From positions 2,046,001 through 2,110,000 of the forward strand of contig NC_013169.1 in the NCBI RefSeq assembly GCF_000023925.1: a DNA stretch of 64,000 bases, written 5' to 3'. The DNA is from Kytococcus sedentarius DSM 20547 (GTDB lineage Bacteria > Actinomycetota > Actinomycetes > Actinomycetales > Dermatophilaceae). Of this stretch, positions 24,953 through 32,998 are shown one piece after another (positions within the stretch are counted from its first letter, which is position 1; each line of letters starts with the position of its first letter). The position numbers and the translations under genes are program-made. The notes under the pieces were generated by a model. That model was given only the letters and a program-made list of their open reading frames with translations, had not been told where the DNA came from and did not search any database.

Positions 24953-24975
24953 TACGATCGACTCCCCTAGGGGAG
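24953..24975 (+). promoter_or_regulatory. -10 box plus 14-bp palindrome before the CDF gene
   Basis: TACGAT at 24953-24958 looks like a -10 box. Right after it CTCCCCTAGGGGAG (24962-24975) is a perfect palindrome that overlaps the predicted mRNA start and runs into the GGAGGAGGAG ribosome site. It could be an operator for a metal-sensing repressor or a hairpin masking the ribosome site. Confidence 0.45.
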
Positions 24976-24986
24976 GAGGAGCAGGC

Positions 24987-25913
24987 ATGGGTGCCGGCCA
25001 CGACCACGCGCACGCCACGGCGAGCACGGCCCGCTCGCGGCTGGCGGTCGCCTTCGCCCTGACCTCCTTGGTCGCGGTCTCCCAGGCCGTGGGCAGCGTC
25101 GTCACCGGCAGCCTGGCCCTGCTCACCGACACCGCCCACGCCCTGGTCGACGCCTCGGGACTCCTGGTGGCCCTCGTGGCGGCCACGATGATGACCCGGC
25201 CGGCCAGCAGCGCCCGCACCTGGGGCTTCGCCCGGCTGGAGGTGCTCGCAGCCCTGGCCCAGGCCACCCTGCTCGTCGTCGTCGGGATCTACACCGCCGT
25301 CGAGGGCGTCCGGCGGCTCTCGGCTCCCCCGGAGGTGCCGCCCGGTGAGCTCCTGGTCTTCGGCGTCGTGGGCCTGGTGGTCAACCTCCTGGCCATGCTG
25401 GTCCTCGCCGGTGGGCGCGACGCCAGCCTCAACATGCGCGCCGCCTTCCTGGAGGTGCTCAACGACGCGCTGGGCTCGGTCGGGGTCATCGTCGCGGCCC
25501 TGACGATCCGCTTCACCGGCTTCCTGCGGGCCGACGCCCTGGCCGGCCTGTTCATCGCCGCGCTCATCGTCCCCCGGGCCGTGCGGATCCTGCGCGTGGC
25601 GCTGCGCATCCTCATGGAGTACACCCCGGAGGGGGTCGACCTGGACGAGGTGCGCCGCCACCTGCTGGAGCGGGACCACGTCCTGGACGTCCACGACCTC
25701 CACGCCTCGGCGATCGGCACGAACTTGCCCATCCTCTCGGCCCACGTGGTGGTCGAGGAACGCTGCTTCGAGTCCGCCCACGCGCTGGAGATCCTGCAGG
25801 ACATGCACGAGTGCCTGCGCACGGACTTCCCGGTGGCCTTCGAGCATGCCACGATCCAGCTGGAGACCCCGGCCATCCACGCGCAGGAGCCGACACACAG
25901 CCTGCACGACTGA
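24987..25913 (+). CDS. Cation diffusion facilitator (Zn/Cd/Co-type efflux)
   Basis: A 308-residue CDF transporter with six membrane helices and a C-terminal cytoplasmic ferredoxin-like domain. It opens with a His-rich 'HDHAHA' patch. Helix 2 has 'DTAHALVDASGLL', the HxxxD half of the metal site. Helix 5 reads 'EVLNDALGSVGVI', where most relatives have HxxxD, so the tetrahedral site has Asn in place of one His. This may change metal preference. The tail 'ISAIGTNLP..SAHVVV' type segment is the usual dimer domain. Its ribosome site overlaps a palindrome. Confidence 0.88.
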   Translation: MGAGHDHAHATASTARSRLAVAFALTSLVAVSQAVGSVVTGSLALLTDTAHALVDASGLLVALVAATMMTRPASSARTWGFARLEVLAALAQATLLVVVGIYTAVEGVRRLSAPPEVPPGELLVFGVVGLVVNLLAMLVLAGGRDASLNMRAAFLEVLNDALGSVGVIVAALTIRFTGFLRADALAGLFIAALIVPRAVRILRVALRILMEYTPEGVDLDEVRRHLLERDHVLDVHDLHASAIGTNLPILSAHVVVEERCFESAHALEILQDMHECLRTDFPVAFEHATIQLETPAIHAQEPTHSLHD

Positions 25914-25953
25914 GACGGGGCTGCGCCGTCGGCAGCCCCACAGGGAGGACCCC

Positions 25954-26589
25954 GTGACCGCACTGATCCCCGACCCGGGCCAGCGACTGCTCGGCGAGCT
26001 GCTGAACCGCGGCACCGTCGTGGTGCCGGTGACCCGGATCGGCGCCGCCTGGGTGGTGGGCGGGCTGTCCGCTGCCGCCGCCTCCGTCGCCCTGCTCGGC
26101 GCTCTCGGCGTGGTCCTGGTGCTGACCCAGGAGGGAGGCACCGGGGCCGCGCTCGCGGTGGCCGCGGGGACGGCGCTGCTGCTGGCCGTCACGGTGGTCG
26201 CCCTGGTCCTCGTGCGCCGCGGTGGGCACCGGCCGGTGGGCCAGTGGGTCCTGGACGCCCGGGGCGTGACGGTCGACGGTGTCGGACCGGTCCCCTGGGG
26301 CGACCTGCTGCCCCCGGAGCACCGGATGGAGTCGGCCCCTCGCGACGACGGCTACCGCCGGGTCCTCGTCATGCCGCTGACCGAGGCCGGTCAGCAGCGC
26401 GCGCTGGGGCTGGCCCCTGCGCAGCGACGGGTGCTCAACGAGGCCGTTCGCCCCACCGTCTGGGGACCCCGACCGCTGCAGACGCTGCTGGTCCGCCCCA
26501 CCCCCGAGCTCTCGCAGGAGGAGCTCGGGGCCGTGCTGGAGCAGTCCCGCCAGGCCGCGCTGACCGGCCGGGTCCCGGTGCCCCGCTGA
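25954..26589 (+). CDS. Membrane protein with PH-like domain, paralogue 3
   Basis: A 211-residue member of the family at 21735 and 22376. It has two hydrophobic segments (about 30-55 and 65-90), then 'WVLDARGVTVDGVGPVPWGDLLPPEHRMESAPRDDG' (aligned to paralogue 2 almost residue by residue), 'VLVMPLTEAGQQRALGL' and a C-terminal helix 'QEELGAVLEQSRQAAL'. Start GTG 25954 follows AGGGAGG. It lies 40 nt after the CDF gene, so it may share that transcript. No function can be assigned. Confidence 0.72.
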   Translation: MTALIPDPGQRLLGELLNRGTVVVPVTRIGAAWVVGGLSAAAASVALLGALGVVLVLTQEGGTGAALAVAAGTALLLAVTVVALVLVRRGGHRPVGQWVLDARGVTVDGVGPVPWGDLLPPEHRMESAPRDDGYRRVLVMPLTEAGQQRALGLAPAQRRVLNEAVRPTVWGPRPLQTLLVRPTPELSQEELGAVLEQSRQAALTGRVPVPR

Positions 26590-26610
26590 GGAGGCAACCC
26601 CGGCCCCGCG

Positions 26611-26627
26611 GCCCGGCTGAGCCGGGC
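26611..26627. terminator. Terminator between convergent paralogue 3 and cupin gene
   Basis: GCCCGGC and GCCGGGC form a 7-bp perfect stem with a TGA loop, midway in a 62-nt gap between convergent stops. Confidence 0.5.
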
Positions 26628-26651
26628 GGGTGTCGGCCGGCTGCCCGCTCC

Positions 26652-27023
26652 TCAGGAGTGGGGCAGGAGCATCGTCACCGTCAGCGTGGTCGGCTCCAGG
26701 GCCGTCACGGCGTGGCGCAGCATCGGCGTGAGGTGGAGCATCTCGCCGGGCGCCAGCTCGATCGGGCCGTCGGGGAGCGTGAGCTCGACCCGGCCCCGGT
26801 GCACCTGGATGATCACCGGGTGTCGGGCCGCGTGGTCGGCCAGCACGTCACCGGCGGCGAACTCGAAGACCACGACCTTCCCAGCCTCGGTGGCCAGGAC
26901 GTTCTTCGCCCCGGGTCGGCCGCCACGGGACTCCGCCTCGCCGAGGAGCGGGACCCGGGTGGCGGTGCCGGGGTCGTCGTCACTGCCGGCGGCGGTGCCG
27001 TCCACGTGGTCGTCGAGCGTCAT
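26652..27023 (-). CDS. Cupin-domain protein
   Basis: A 123-residue single-domain cupin. The first cupin block is 'VVFEFAAGDVLADHAARHPVIIQVHRGRVEL' (in part), and the second block is 'IELAPGEMLHLTPMLRHAV', giving His residues for a metal site. No enzyme activity can be assigned; small cupins of this kind are often binding or regulatory proteins. ATG 27023 is preceded by AAGGAGG at ideal spacing, so it is preferred over ATG 27038. It is transcribed in the same direction as, and downstream of, the P-type ATPase gene. Confidence 0.8.
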   Translation of the reverse strand: MTLDDHVDGTAAGSDDDPGTATRVPLLGEAESRGGRPGAKNVLATEAGKVVVFEFAAGDVLADHAARHPVIIQVHRGRVELTLPDGPIELAPGEMLHLTPMLRHAVTALEPTTLTVTMLLPHS

Positions 27024-27084
27024 GGGTTCCTCCTTCATCGGGTCGCCGGACGGTCCCCGGCGTGTTCCGGGGACTGCGGCCCCG

Positions 27085-30009
27085 TCAGGTCAGGGCAGGT
27101 TCCAAGCGCGGTGTGGGCTCGGCCGGGGCAGGCTCACCACGCCAGCGGAGCACCACCTTGCGGAGCTCGTCGAACCAGAGCACGCACGAGGCCAGGGCCA
27201 GGCACTTCAGCCACTGGTCGAGGGTGAGCGCCTCGGTGCCGAAGGCCGCCTGCAGGAAGGGCACGTGCACCACGGCCACCTGCGAGACCAGGCCGAAGGC
27301 CAGCGACAGCCACAGCCAGCGGTTGGTGAAGAGGCGGTGGAAGGCCGAGACGGTCTCCGAGCGCGAGTTCAGCGCGTTGAACAGCTGCGCGAGCACCAGC
27401 GTGGTGAAGGCCGCGGTGCGGGCGTTCTCCACCGACTGGTGCCCCTCGACGAGCCCGCCGGGCAGCTCCATGTCCAGGGCCAGCAGGGTCACCACGGCCA
27501 TCACCAGGCCGATGGTGAGGATCCCAGTCCACATCCGGGTGTTGATGACCCGCTCGGAGAGCGGGCGGGGTCGGGCGGCCATGACGTCCTCGGTCTCGGG
27601 GTCGATCCCCATCGCGAGCGCCGGCGCCGAGTCGGTGACGAGGTTGATCCAGAGGATCTGCGTGGCCAGCAGTGGGGCGACGACGGCCTCCCCGTGGCCG
27701 GTCAGGCCGAGGTACTCGGCGAGCATCACGCCGAGGAACATCGTGAGGACCTCACCCATGTTCGAGGAGAGCAGGTAGCGCAGGAACTTGCGGATGTTGG
27801 CGAAGATCACCCGCCCCTGCCGCACCGCGGAGACGATCGTGGAGAAGTTGTCGTCCACGAGGATCATGTCCGCGGCCTGCTTGGAGACCTCGGTCCCGGT
27901 GACGCCCATCGCCACCCCGATGTCGGCCTTGCGCAGGGCCGGGGCGTCGTTCACCCCGTCGCCGGTCATGGAGACGATCTGCCCCTCGGCCTGCAGGGCG
28001 GCGATGAGCTGGAGCTTGTGCTCCGGAGCCACCCGGGCGAAGACGGAGACCTCCCGGACCACCTCGCGCAGCTGCGCGTCGTCCATCCCGTCGAGCTCCG
28101 GACCGGCGACCGCCCGGGCGCCCTGCCCGACGATGCCGAGCTCCTGGGCGATCCGCAGGGCGGTGGCCGGGTGGTCCCCGGTGATCATCACGACGCGGAT
28201 GCCGGCCCGATGCGCCTCGGCCACGGCCTCGGCGGCCTCGGTGCGGGGCGGGTCGATGATGCCGACCGTCCCGACGAGGATCAGCCCCTCCTCGAGCGCC
28301 AGGCCCGCCTCGCCGTCGAGGGAGCCGTCGCCGGCCAGGGCCGCCTCGTACTCCCCCGGCTCCAGCGGCCGGTAGGCCACGGCGAGGGTACGCAGGGCCT
28401 GGTCGGACATCTCGGCGACGTCGCGCTCCACCTGCTCCCGGTCGGCGGCGGTGAGATCCACGACGCGCTCCCCCTCCCGGGCCCGGGTGCAGTGCTCGAG
28501 CAGCACGTCGGGGGCGCCCTTGGCGACGAGGGTCCGCTGGACGCGGCCCTCCGCGTCGGTGTGGTCGGCGTCCTCGACGACCACCGACATCATCTTGCGG
28601 TCCGAGGTGAAGGGCACCTCCCCGATCCGGGTGAACCGCTCCTGCCGCCGCTGGGTCAGGCCGGCCTTCTGCTCGGCCACGACGAAGGCCGCCTCGGTGG
28701 GGTCGCCGATGACCGACCACGAGCCGTCCTCCTCCTGCCGGACCTCGGCGTCCGAGGCCAGGGTGCCGCCGCTGAGGACGACGATGTCCTCCTCGCGCAG
28801 GTCCAGCTCGGGGTCCTGCTCCAGCAGCGGGGACCCCTCGACGAGCACATCCCCCTCCGGTGCGTAGCCGACCCCGCTGATCTCGGCCGCGCCGGAGCGG
28901 GAGCGGACCCGCACCATCGTCATCTCGTTGCGGGTCAGGGTGCCGGTCTTGTCCGAGCAGATCACCGAGGCCGAGCCGAGCGTCTCCACCGAGGAGAGCG
29001 ACTTGATGATGGCGTTGCGCCGGCTCATCGCCTGCACGCCGATGGAGAGCACGAGCGAGAGGATCGCCGGCAACCCCTCGGGGACGGCGGCCACGGCCAG
29101 CGAGACGCCGAGCAGGAGCACGTCGACGGCGTCCTGGGCGGTGCGGATGTCGCTGGTGAGCGCGACCGCCCCCATGACCACCAGGGCGATGACGATGACC
29201 GACCGGCCGAGCACCTTGCCGACGCCGGCGATCTCCTTCTCCAGCGGGGTGGACTCCTGCTCGGTCTCGTTGAGCATCCGGGCGATGTGCCCCATCTCGG
29301 TGCCCATGCCGGTCTCGGTCACCACGGCCCGCCCCAGTCCCTGGGTGACCGCGGTGCCCTTGAAGACCATGTTCGTCCGGTCGCCCAGCGGGACGTGCTC
29401 GGCGAGCGTGGCCGGGGACTTGGTGACCGGCTGGGATTCCCCGGTCAGCGAGGCCTCGGCCACCTGCAGCGAGGAGGCGCGCAGGAGGCGGGCGTCGGCC
29501 GGGACCGAGTCGCCCTCGGCGAGGACCAGCAGGTCACCGGGGACCACCTCGGTGGCGGGGACGCGCAGCTGCTGGCCGTCGCGCACCACCCCGGCGGTCA
29601 CCTCGGACATCCGCTGCAGGGCGGCCACCGCGTCGGCGGCCTTGCCCTCCTGGACGTAGCCGATGATCGCGTTGGCGACCACGATGAGCAGGATGACCAC
29701 GGCGTCGACCGGGAGGCCTTGGGCCCCCTCGAACCACCAGGCCGCCACCGAGATGACGATGGCGGCCAGGAGCAGGTGGATCAGCGGGTCGGAGAACTGG
29801 CGGGCGAGGCGCTTCCAGGCCGGTTCCGGGGGCTCGGCGTCGAGCTCGTTGGGGCCGTGCTGCGCCAGCCGGGTGGCGGCCTCGGCCGAGCTCAGACCGT
29901 GCTCGGGGTCCGTCCCCAGCTCGGTGGCCACCTCCGGCCCGTCGACCAGGGCCCAGTCGCGCTCCTGATCGGCGACGACCGGGGTGCTGAACGATGCGGC
30001 GTGACCCAT
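27085..30009 (-). CDS. P2-type cation-transporting ATPase (Ca2+-ATPase-like)
   Basis: A 974-residue P-type ATPase. An N-terminal cation ATPase domain comes first ('LAQHGPNELDAEPPEP'), then TGES in the actuator domain, 'AVAAVPEGLPAILS' in helix 4 (the PEGLP form of P2A/P2B pumps), the phosphorylation motif 'CSDKTGTLTRNEM' near residue 352, 'MTGDGVNDAPALRKADIGVAMG', and four C-terminal helices with 'LLATQILWINLVTDSAPALAMG'. That pattern fits calcium or other divalent export rather than P1B heavy metals. The ATG follows GGAG, and a TAGCGT box six bases upstream suggests a very short leader. Confidence 0.9.
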   Translation of the reverse strand: MGHAASFSTPVVADQERDWALVDGPEVATELGTDPEHGLSSAEAATRLAQHGPNELDAEPPEPAWKRLARQFSDPLIHLLLAAIVISVAAWWFEGAQGLPVDAVVILLIVVANAIIGYVQEGKAADAVAALQRMSEVTAGVVRDGQQLRVPATEVVPGDLLVLAEGDSVPADARLLRASSLQVAEASLTGESQPVTKSPATLAEHVPLGDRTNMVFKGTAVTQGLGRAVVTETGMGTEMGHIARMLNETEQESTPLEKEIAGVGKVLGRSVIVIALVVMGAVALTSDIRTAQDAVDVLLLGVSLAVAAVPEGLPAILSLVLSIGVQAMSRRNAIIKSLSSVETLGSASVICSDKTGTLTRNEMTMVRVRSRSGAAEISGVGYAPEGDVLVEGSPLLEQDPELDLREEDIVVLSGGTLASDAEVRQEEDGSWSVIGDPTEAAFVVAEQKAGLTQRRQERFTRIGEVPFTSDRKMMSVVVEDADHTDAEGRVQRTLVAKGAPDVLLEHCTRAREGERVVDLTAADREQVERDVAEMSDQALRTLAVAYRPLEPGEYEAALAGDGSLDGEAGLALEEGLILVGTVGIIDPPRTEAAEAVAEAHRAGIRVVMITGDHPATALRIAQELGIVGQGARAVAGPELDGMDDAQLREVVREVSVFARVAPEHKLQLIAALQAEGQIVSMTGDGVNDAPALRKADIGVAMGVTGTEVSKQAADMILVDDNFSTIVSAVRQGRVIFANIRKFLRYLLSSNMGEVLTMFLGVMLAEYLGLTGHGEAVVAPLLATQILWINLVTDSAPALAMGIDPETEDVMAARPRPLSERVINTRMWTGILTIGLVMAVVTLLALDMELPGGLVEGHQSVENARTAAFTTLVLAQLFNALNSRSETVSAFHRLFTNRWLWLSLAFGLVSQVAVVHVPFLQAAFGTEALTLDQWLKCLALASCVLWFDELRKVVLRWRGEPAPAEPTPRLEPALT

Positions 30010-30058
30010 GTCTCCACGCTAGCCGCCTTCCCCGACAGGCCGCCCGCGGGCCCCAGGG

Positions 30059-30620
30059 TCAGTCCTCGGGGTCCACCTCCTGGCCGCCCATGAACTCCTC
30101 GACCCACTCGGGGAAGCCGTCCTTCTCGGGGAGCGCCCACTCGGCCGGTACGTCGATGCCCTGAGCGGTGACCCAGGCCCGGAAGTCCGCGACCGCCTCG
30201 GGCTCCTCCGGCGGGCACTGGAGGGCGAGGAGGTCGACCTCGTCGAAGCCCACCGCGAGCATGGCGAGCAGGTCGCGCGGGTTCTCGGCGACCGTGCCGG
30301 TCTCCCCGTCGGAGCCGAGGACCACGGCGTGCACCTCACCGCCGTCGCGCCACAGTGCCAGCCACGAGCCGTCGCCCGAGGCCTCCGCGATGGGGAGGAG
30401 CCCGTCGGGCGTCCGCCCGTCGAACCAGTCGGCGAGGTCGAGACCGACCGCGAAGACCGGCCGAGCTGCTCGTCGTCGGGATACGCGGTGAGGAAGGGGC
30501 CCTCTTCGCCCTTCACGACGTGGCCCTGCTCCTCCATCCAGAAGAAGGCCTGCTCGAGCTCTGCGGGAAGGGGGCCCACGAGGGGTGGTCGGCGGTCAGC
30601 TAGTCCCCGAGGCGTGACAT
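30059..30620 (-). pseudogene. Unrecognised 187-residue protein gene with two 1-nt frameshifts
   Basis: Starting at ATG 30620 ('MSRLGD'), the reading hits TAG unless one base is added near 30600. It then reads 'RRPPLVGPLPAELEQAFFWM' through 'FLTAYPDDEQL', and needs a second base near 30460 to continue as 'RPVFAVGLDLADWFDGRTPD' to 'FPEWVEEFMGGQEVDPED' and the stop. The span is 562 nt, and adding two bases gives exactly 188 codons, so one gene is a good explanation. A TAGGTT box lies six bases before the ATG. The sequence is acidic and soluble, perhaps a SMI1/KNR4-like immunity or regulatory protein, but I do not recognise it. Confidence 0.6.
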
Positions 30621-30732
30621 GCGGCCAACCTAACCAGTCGGCCCACGCCGGGAAAAGGGTGAGTCCGCGACACCAGCCCAGACGGCCGCCGAGCCGCGCC
30701 TCCGCCGCCCGGGGAGCCCGTGCAGGCTTCGG

Positions 30733-30964
30733 GGTGAGGTCGGACTCGCAGAGTCCCACGAGCTCCTCCGATGCCACGACCTCGAGCAGCCAGAAGGCCT
30801 CCGAGTCCACCGAGAGCCGGTACTGGCCCGCCACCGAGGGCGAGGAACTCTTTGGCGTGATGACCAGCGTCGAGGGCAGGAGGGGCGACACCGAGGTGGT
30901 CTTCCAGGGCGAGGAGGCAGAGATCACCTTCACTCAGCCCAAGAACGCCACCCCGAAGGGCTGA
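30733..30964 (+). other. Possible C-terminal gene fragment
   Basis: The plus frame ending at TGA 30962-30964 has about 90 percent G/C at third positions over its last 40 codons ('EELFGVMTSVEGRRGDTEVV', then 'FQGEEAEITFTQPKNATPKG'), preceded by a Ser/Thr-rich stretch. A strong hairpin follows 20 nt later. No start or similarity is visible, so it could be the tail of a lost exported protein, or chance. Confidence 0.3.
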
Positions 30965-30984
30965 CGCCCGCAACACCCCGCTGG

Positions 30985-31014
30985 GGCTGGTCAGTCACCG
31001 CAGACTGACCAGCC
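30985..31014 (+). terminator. Strong terminator hairpin
   Basis: GGCTGGTCAGT pairs perfectly with ACTGACCAGCC (11 bp, 8-nt loop). It lies directly against the start of the LuxR fragment, as if the LuxR gene had been replaced upstream of this point. Confidence 0.7.
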
Positions 31015-31224
31015 CTGGCCCGGCTGGCCCCGCTGAGCGAGCGCGAGCGGGAGGTGGTCGGCGCCGTGGCCCGGGGACTGAGCAACGCCGAGATCGCCGC
31101 CGAGCTCTTCCTCTCCGAGGCGACCGTCAAGGCACACCTGGCGCACGTCGTCACGAAGCTGGACGCCAACCGCACCCAGGTGGCGACCCTCGGTCACGAC
31201 GCGGGGCTCGACGAGACCGGCTGA
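31015..31224 (+). pseudogene. LuxR-type HTH domain, orphan C-terminal fragment
   Basis: The frame reads 'LSEREREVVGAVARGLSNAE' then 'IAAELFLSEATVKAHLAHVV' and ends at TGA 31224. This is the complete four-helix LuxR/NarL DNA-binding domain, with the conserved E..V/L..GLSN.EIA..L..SE.TVK.H pattern. There is no receiver domain and no start codon, and a terminator hairpin immediately precedes it. It is the tail of a two-component response regulator whose N-terminal part and partner kinase are gone. Confidence 0.75.
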
Positions 31225-31227
31225 GCC

Positions 31228-31596
31228 TCAGCCGTCCTGGCCGAGGATCTCCTCGATCGTGATCCGGAGAGCCCTTGCGTGCTGGGACACCACCTGCCAC
31301 ACGATCTCGTAGTCCACGGCGTCGTACTCGTGGGCGATGCGGTTTCTCATGCCGATGGCACGCCTCCACGTGGGATCCGCACGTCGCTCCTCGAGGAACT
31401 CTTCGGGAAGCCGACGCACGGCCTCACCCAGCTTCAGCACCAAGGAGTCCGCGGCCAGGTGGGGCACACCCAACTCCGGGTCGGAGTCGAACCACCCACG
31501 CCCTCTGGCGGCGAGGGCCTCGGCTCGGAGACAGAGCCGGTGGACGTCGTGTAGGCGTGCAGCCGTCCCCGGCTCGAGCTCACGGAGCGTGCTCAC
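31228..31596 (-). CDS. hepT: HepT-like (DUF86) toxin
   Basis: A 122-residue HEPN-fold protein. The catalytic HEPN motif is visible as 'RNRIAHEYDAVD' (RxxxxHxY). HepT toxins act as RNases or targets held inactive when MntA modifies the motif's tyrosine with AMP residues (family knowledge). GTG 31596 overlaps the stop of the mntA gene, the standard MntA-HepT arrangement. The toxin ends 4 nt from the stop of the LuxR remnant on the other strand. Confidence 0.85.
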   Translation of the reverse strand: MSTLRELEPGTAARLHDVHRLCLRAEALAARGRGWFDSDPELGVPHLAADSLVLKLGEAVRRLPEEFLEERRADPTWRRAIGMRNRIAHEYDAVDYEIVWQVVSQHARALRITIEEILGQDG

Positions 31597-31895
31597 AGGG
31601 CCACCGCGGTCCGCAGGATCTCGTGCCCGGGGCGGAGCGCTCGGGAGGCCACGAGTTCGACCGGCACCTCCAGCAGGGCCTCGGCCTCCTCGGCGGCGTC
31701 GATGAGCTCCAGCAGATCAAGCTGAGGTGTGACGTCGACGAGAACGTCGAGATCGCTCCCGGGGACGTCCTCACGACGTGCCACGGACCCGAAGACGCGG
31801 GGGTTGGTCAACCCGTGACTGGCAAGCAGGGCGATGAGCGCAGACCGGTGCCGCGCCAGGGCGCGCCCCGGCGTCGTGACCGGCATCGTCTCCAT
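31593..31895 (-). CDS. mntA: MntA-like nucleotidyltransferase antitoxin
   Basis: A 100-residue minimal nucleotidyltransferase. The motif 'FGSVARREDVPGSDLDVLVD' matches GSx10DxD, which binds the metal and the nucleotide triphosphate. It probably transfers AMP to the HepT tyrosine and so neutralises it. Two starts are possible, ATG 31895 and ATG 31886; neither has an ideal ribosome site. It is first in a two-gene unit with hepT. Confidence 0.83.
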   Translation of the reverse strand: METMPVTTPGRALARHRSALIALLASHGLTNPRVFGSVARREDVPGSDLDVLVDVTPQLDLLELIDAAEEAEALLEVPVELVASRALRPGHEILRTAVAL

Positions 31896-31954
31896 GGCCT
31901 CATGCTATCGAGAAGGCCCGTCAGGGACCCAGGGCCGACACCACCACGTGAGCC

Positions 31955-32293
31955 TCAGCCGCCGGAGCGCGGGGCGTACATGATCACGGCCATGCCGAGC
32001 AGACAGACCGCAGCGCCGAGGAGGTCCCAGCGGTCGGGCCGGTAGCCGTCGGCCACCATCCCCCAGAGGATCGAGCCGGCGACGAAGACGCCCCCGTAGG
32101 CGGCCAGGACCCGGCCGAACTCCCCCTCGGGCTGCCAGCTGGCGACCACCCCGTAGAGCCCCAGCGCGATGACCCCGGCGCCGACCCAGACCAGCCCGCG
32201 GTGCTCGCGCAGTCCCTGCCAGACCAGCCAGGCGCCCCCGATCTCGCAGAGGGCCGCGAGCACGAAGAGTCCCAGCGAGCGCAGCGTGTCCAT
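31955..32293 (-). CDS. YnfA/UPF0060 family small membrane protein
   Basis: A 112-residue four-helix protein related to the SMR superfamily. The first helix holds '[21 protein letters not shown]', with the membrane Glu in CEIGGAWL as in YnfA. '[24 protein letters not shown]' and '[21 protein letters not shown]' are also characteristic. YnfA proteins have been linked to efflux, but the substrate here is unknown. It starts 4 nt after the moeB stop, so it sits in the moaE-moeB transcript. Confidence 0.88.
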   Translation of the reverse strand: MDTLRSLGLFVLAALCEIGGAWLVWQGLREHRGLVWVGAGVIALGLYGVVASWQPEGEFGRVLAAYGGVFVAGSILWGMVADGYRPDRWDLLGAAVCLLGMAVIMYAPRSGG

Positions 32294-32296
32294 GGC

Positions 32297-32998
32297 TCAG
32301 GCCCCGCGGGCCACGAGCGGCATCTCGCGCACCGTGCCGGCCAGCAGGTCGACCACGGCGATGCGGCCCACCAGGGGCCGCCCCTGCCCGGTGAGCAGCT
32401 TGACCGCCTCCGCGGCCTGCCAGGCACCGAGCATCGCCGGGGTGGCCCCGAGGATCTGCGGCGGGGCGGGCAGCTCCTCGCGCATGGCGCTGGCGTCCTC
32501 CCACTGCGGCCCGCCGGGGACGAACACGCTGAGCACGCCCTGCCAGCCGTCGATCGCCGACCAGATCCAGGGCACGCCGGCCTCCCGGCAACTCGTCGAG
32601 ATGGCCGTGCGGGAGGCGACCTTGTCGGTGCAGTCGAGCACCACGTCGAAGCCCTGCACGAACTCGGCGTCCTGTGCGGTGAGGCGGCGGACCTCCCCCT
32701 CGATCCGCGACTCGGGCGAGAGCTCCCGCATGCGGGCCACGACCCGCTCCACCTTGAGCGCACCGAGGTCGGCGTGCGTGAAGAGGGTCTGCCGGTTGAG
32801 ATTGCTCAGCTCCACGACGTCGTCGTCGAGGAGCACGACCCGCCCCACCCCGCTGGCCACGAGCGCGGGGATCGCCCCGGCCCCCAGCCCGCCGCAGCCC
32901 ACGACGAGCGCCGAGGAGGCCCGCAGCACCCGGTTGCCCTCCTCGAGCAGCACCCGCTGCCGGGCCCACTGGTCGTCCTGCAGCGCGTCAGCACTCAC
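32297..32998 (-). CDS. moeB: MoeB/ThiF-family adenylyltransferase
   Basis: A 233-residue E1-like enzyme that adenylates the C-terminal Gly-Gly of MoaD. The ATP loop is 'VVGCGGLGAGAIPALVASG', the acidic strand is 'VVLLDDDVVELSNLNRQTLF' with the arginine finger, and 'VLDCTDKVASR' follows. The usual paired CxxC zinc motifs are absent, as is any rhodanese domain, so sulfur delivery must come from elsewhere. GTG 32998 overlaps the moaE stop by 11 nt. Adjacent moaE, moaC, moaA and moaD support the MoeB reading over ThiF. Confidence 0.82.
   Translation of the reverse strand: MSADALQDDQWARQRVLLEEGNRVLRASSALVVGCGGLGAGAIPALVASGVGRVVLLDDDVVELSNLNRQTLFTHADLGALKVERVVARMRELSPESRIEGEVRRLTAQDAEFVQGFDVVLDCTDKVASRTAISTSCREAGVPWIWSAIDGWQGVLSVFVPGGPQWEDASAMREELPAPPQILGATPAMLGAWQAAEAVKLLTGQGRPLVGRIAVVDLLAGTVREMPLVARGA

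Noticed and set aside
26686-30093. 1135-codon open frame on the plus strand
   Set aside because: It lies opposite a fully recognisable P2 ATPase and reads as a histidine/glycine/glutamine-rich antisense shadow typical of GC-rich DNA.
30019-30933. 304-codon minus-strand open frame as one protein
   Set aside because: Its ends have shadow-type composition; protein-like sequence changes frame at about 30460, so I describe a frameshifted 187-residue gene instead.
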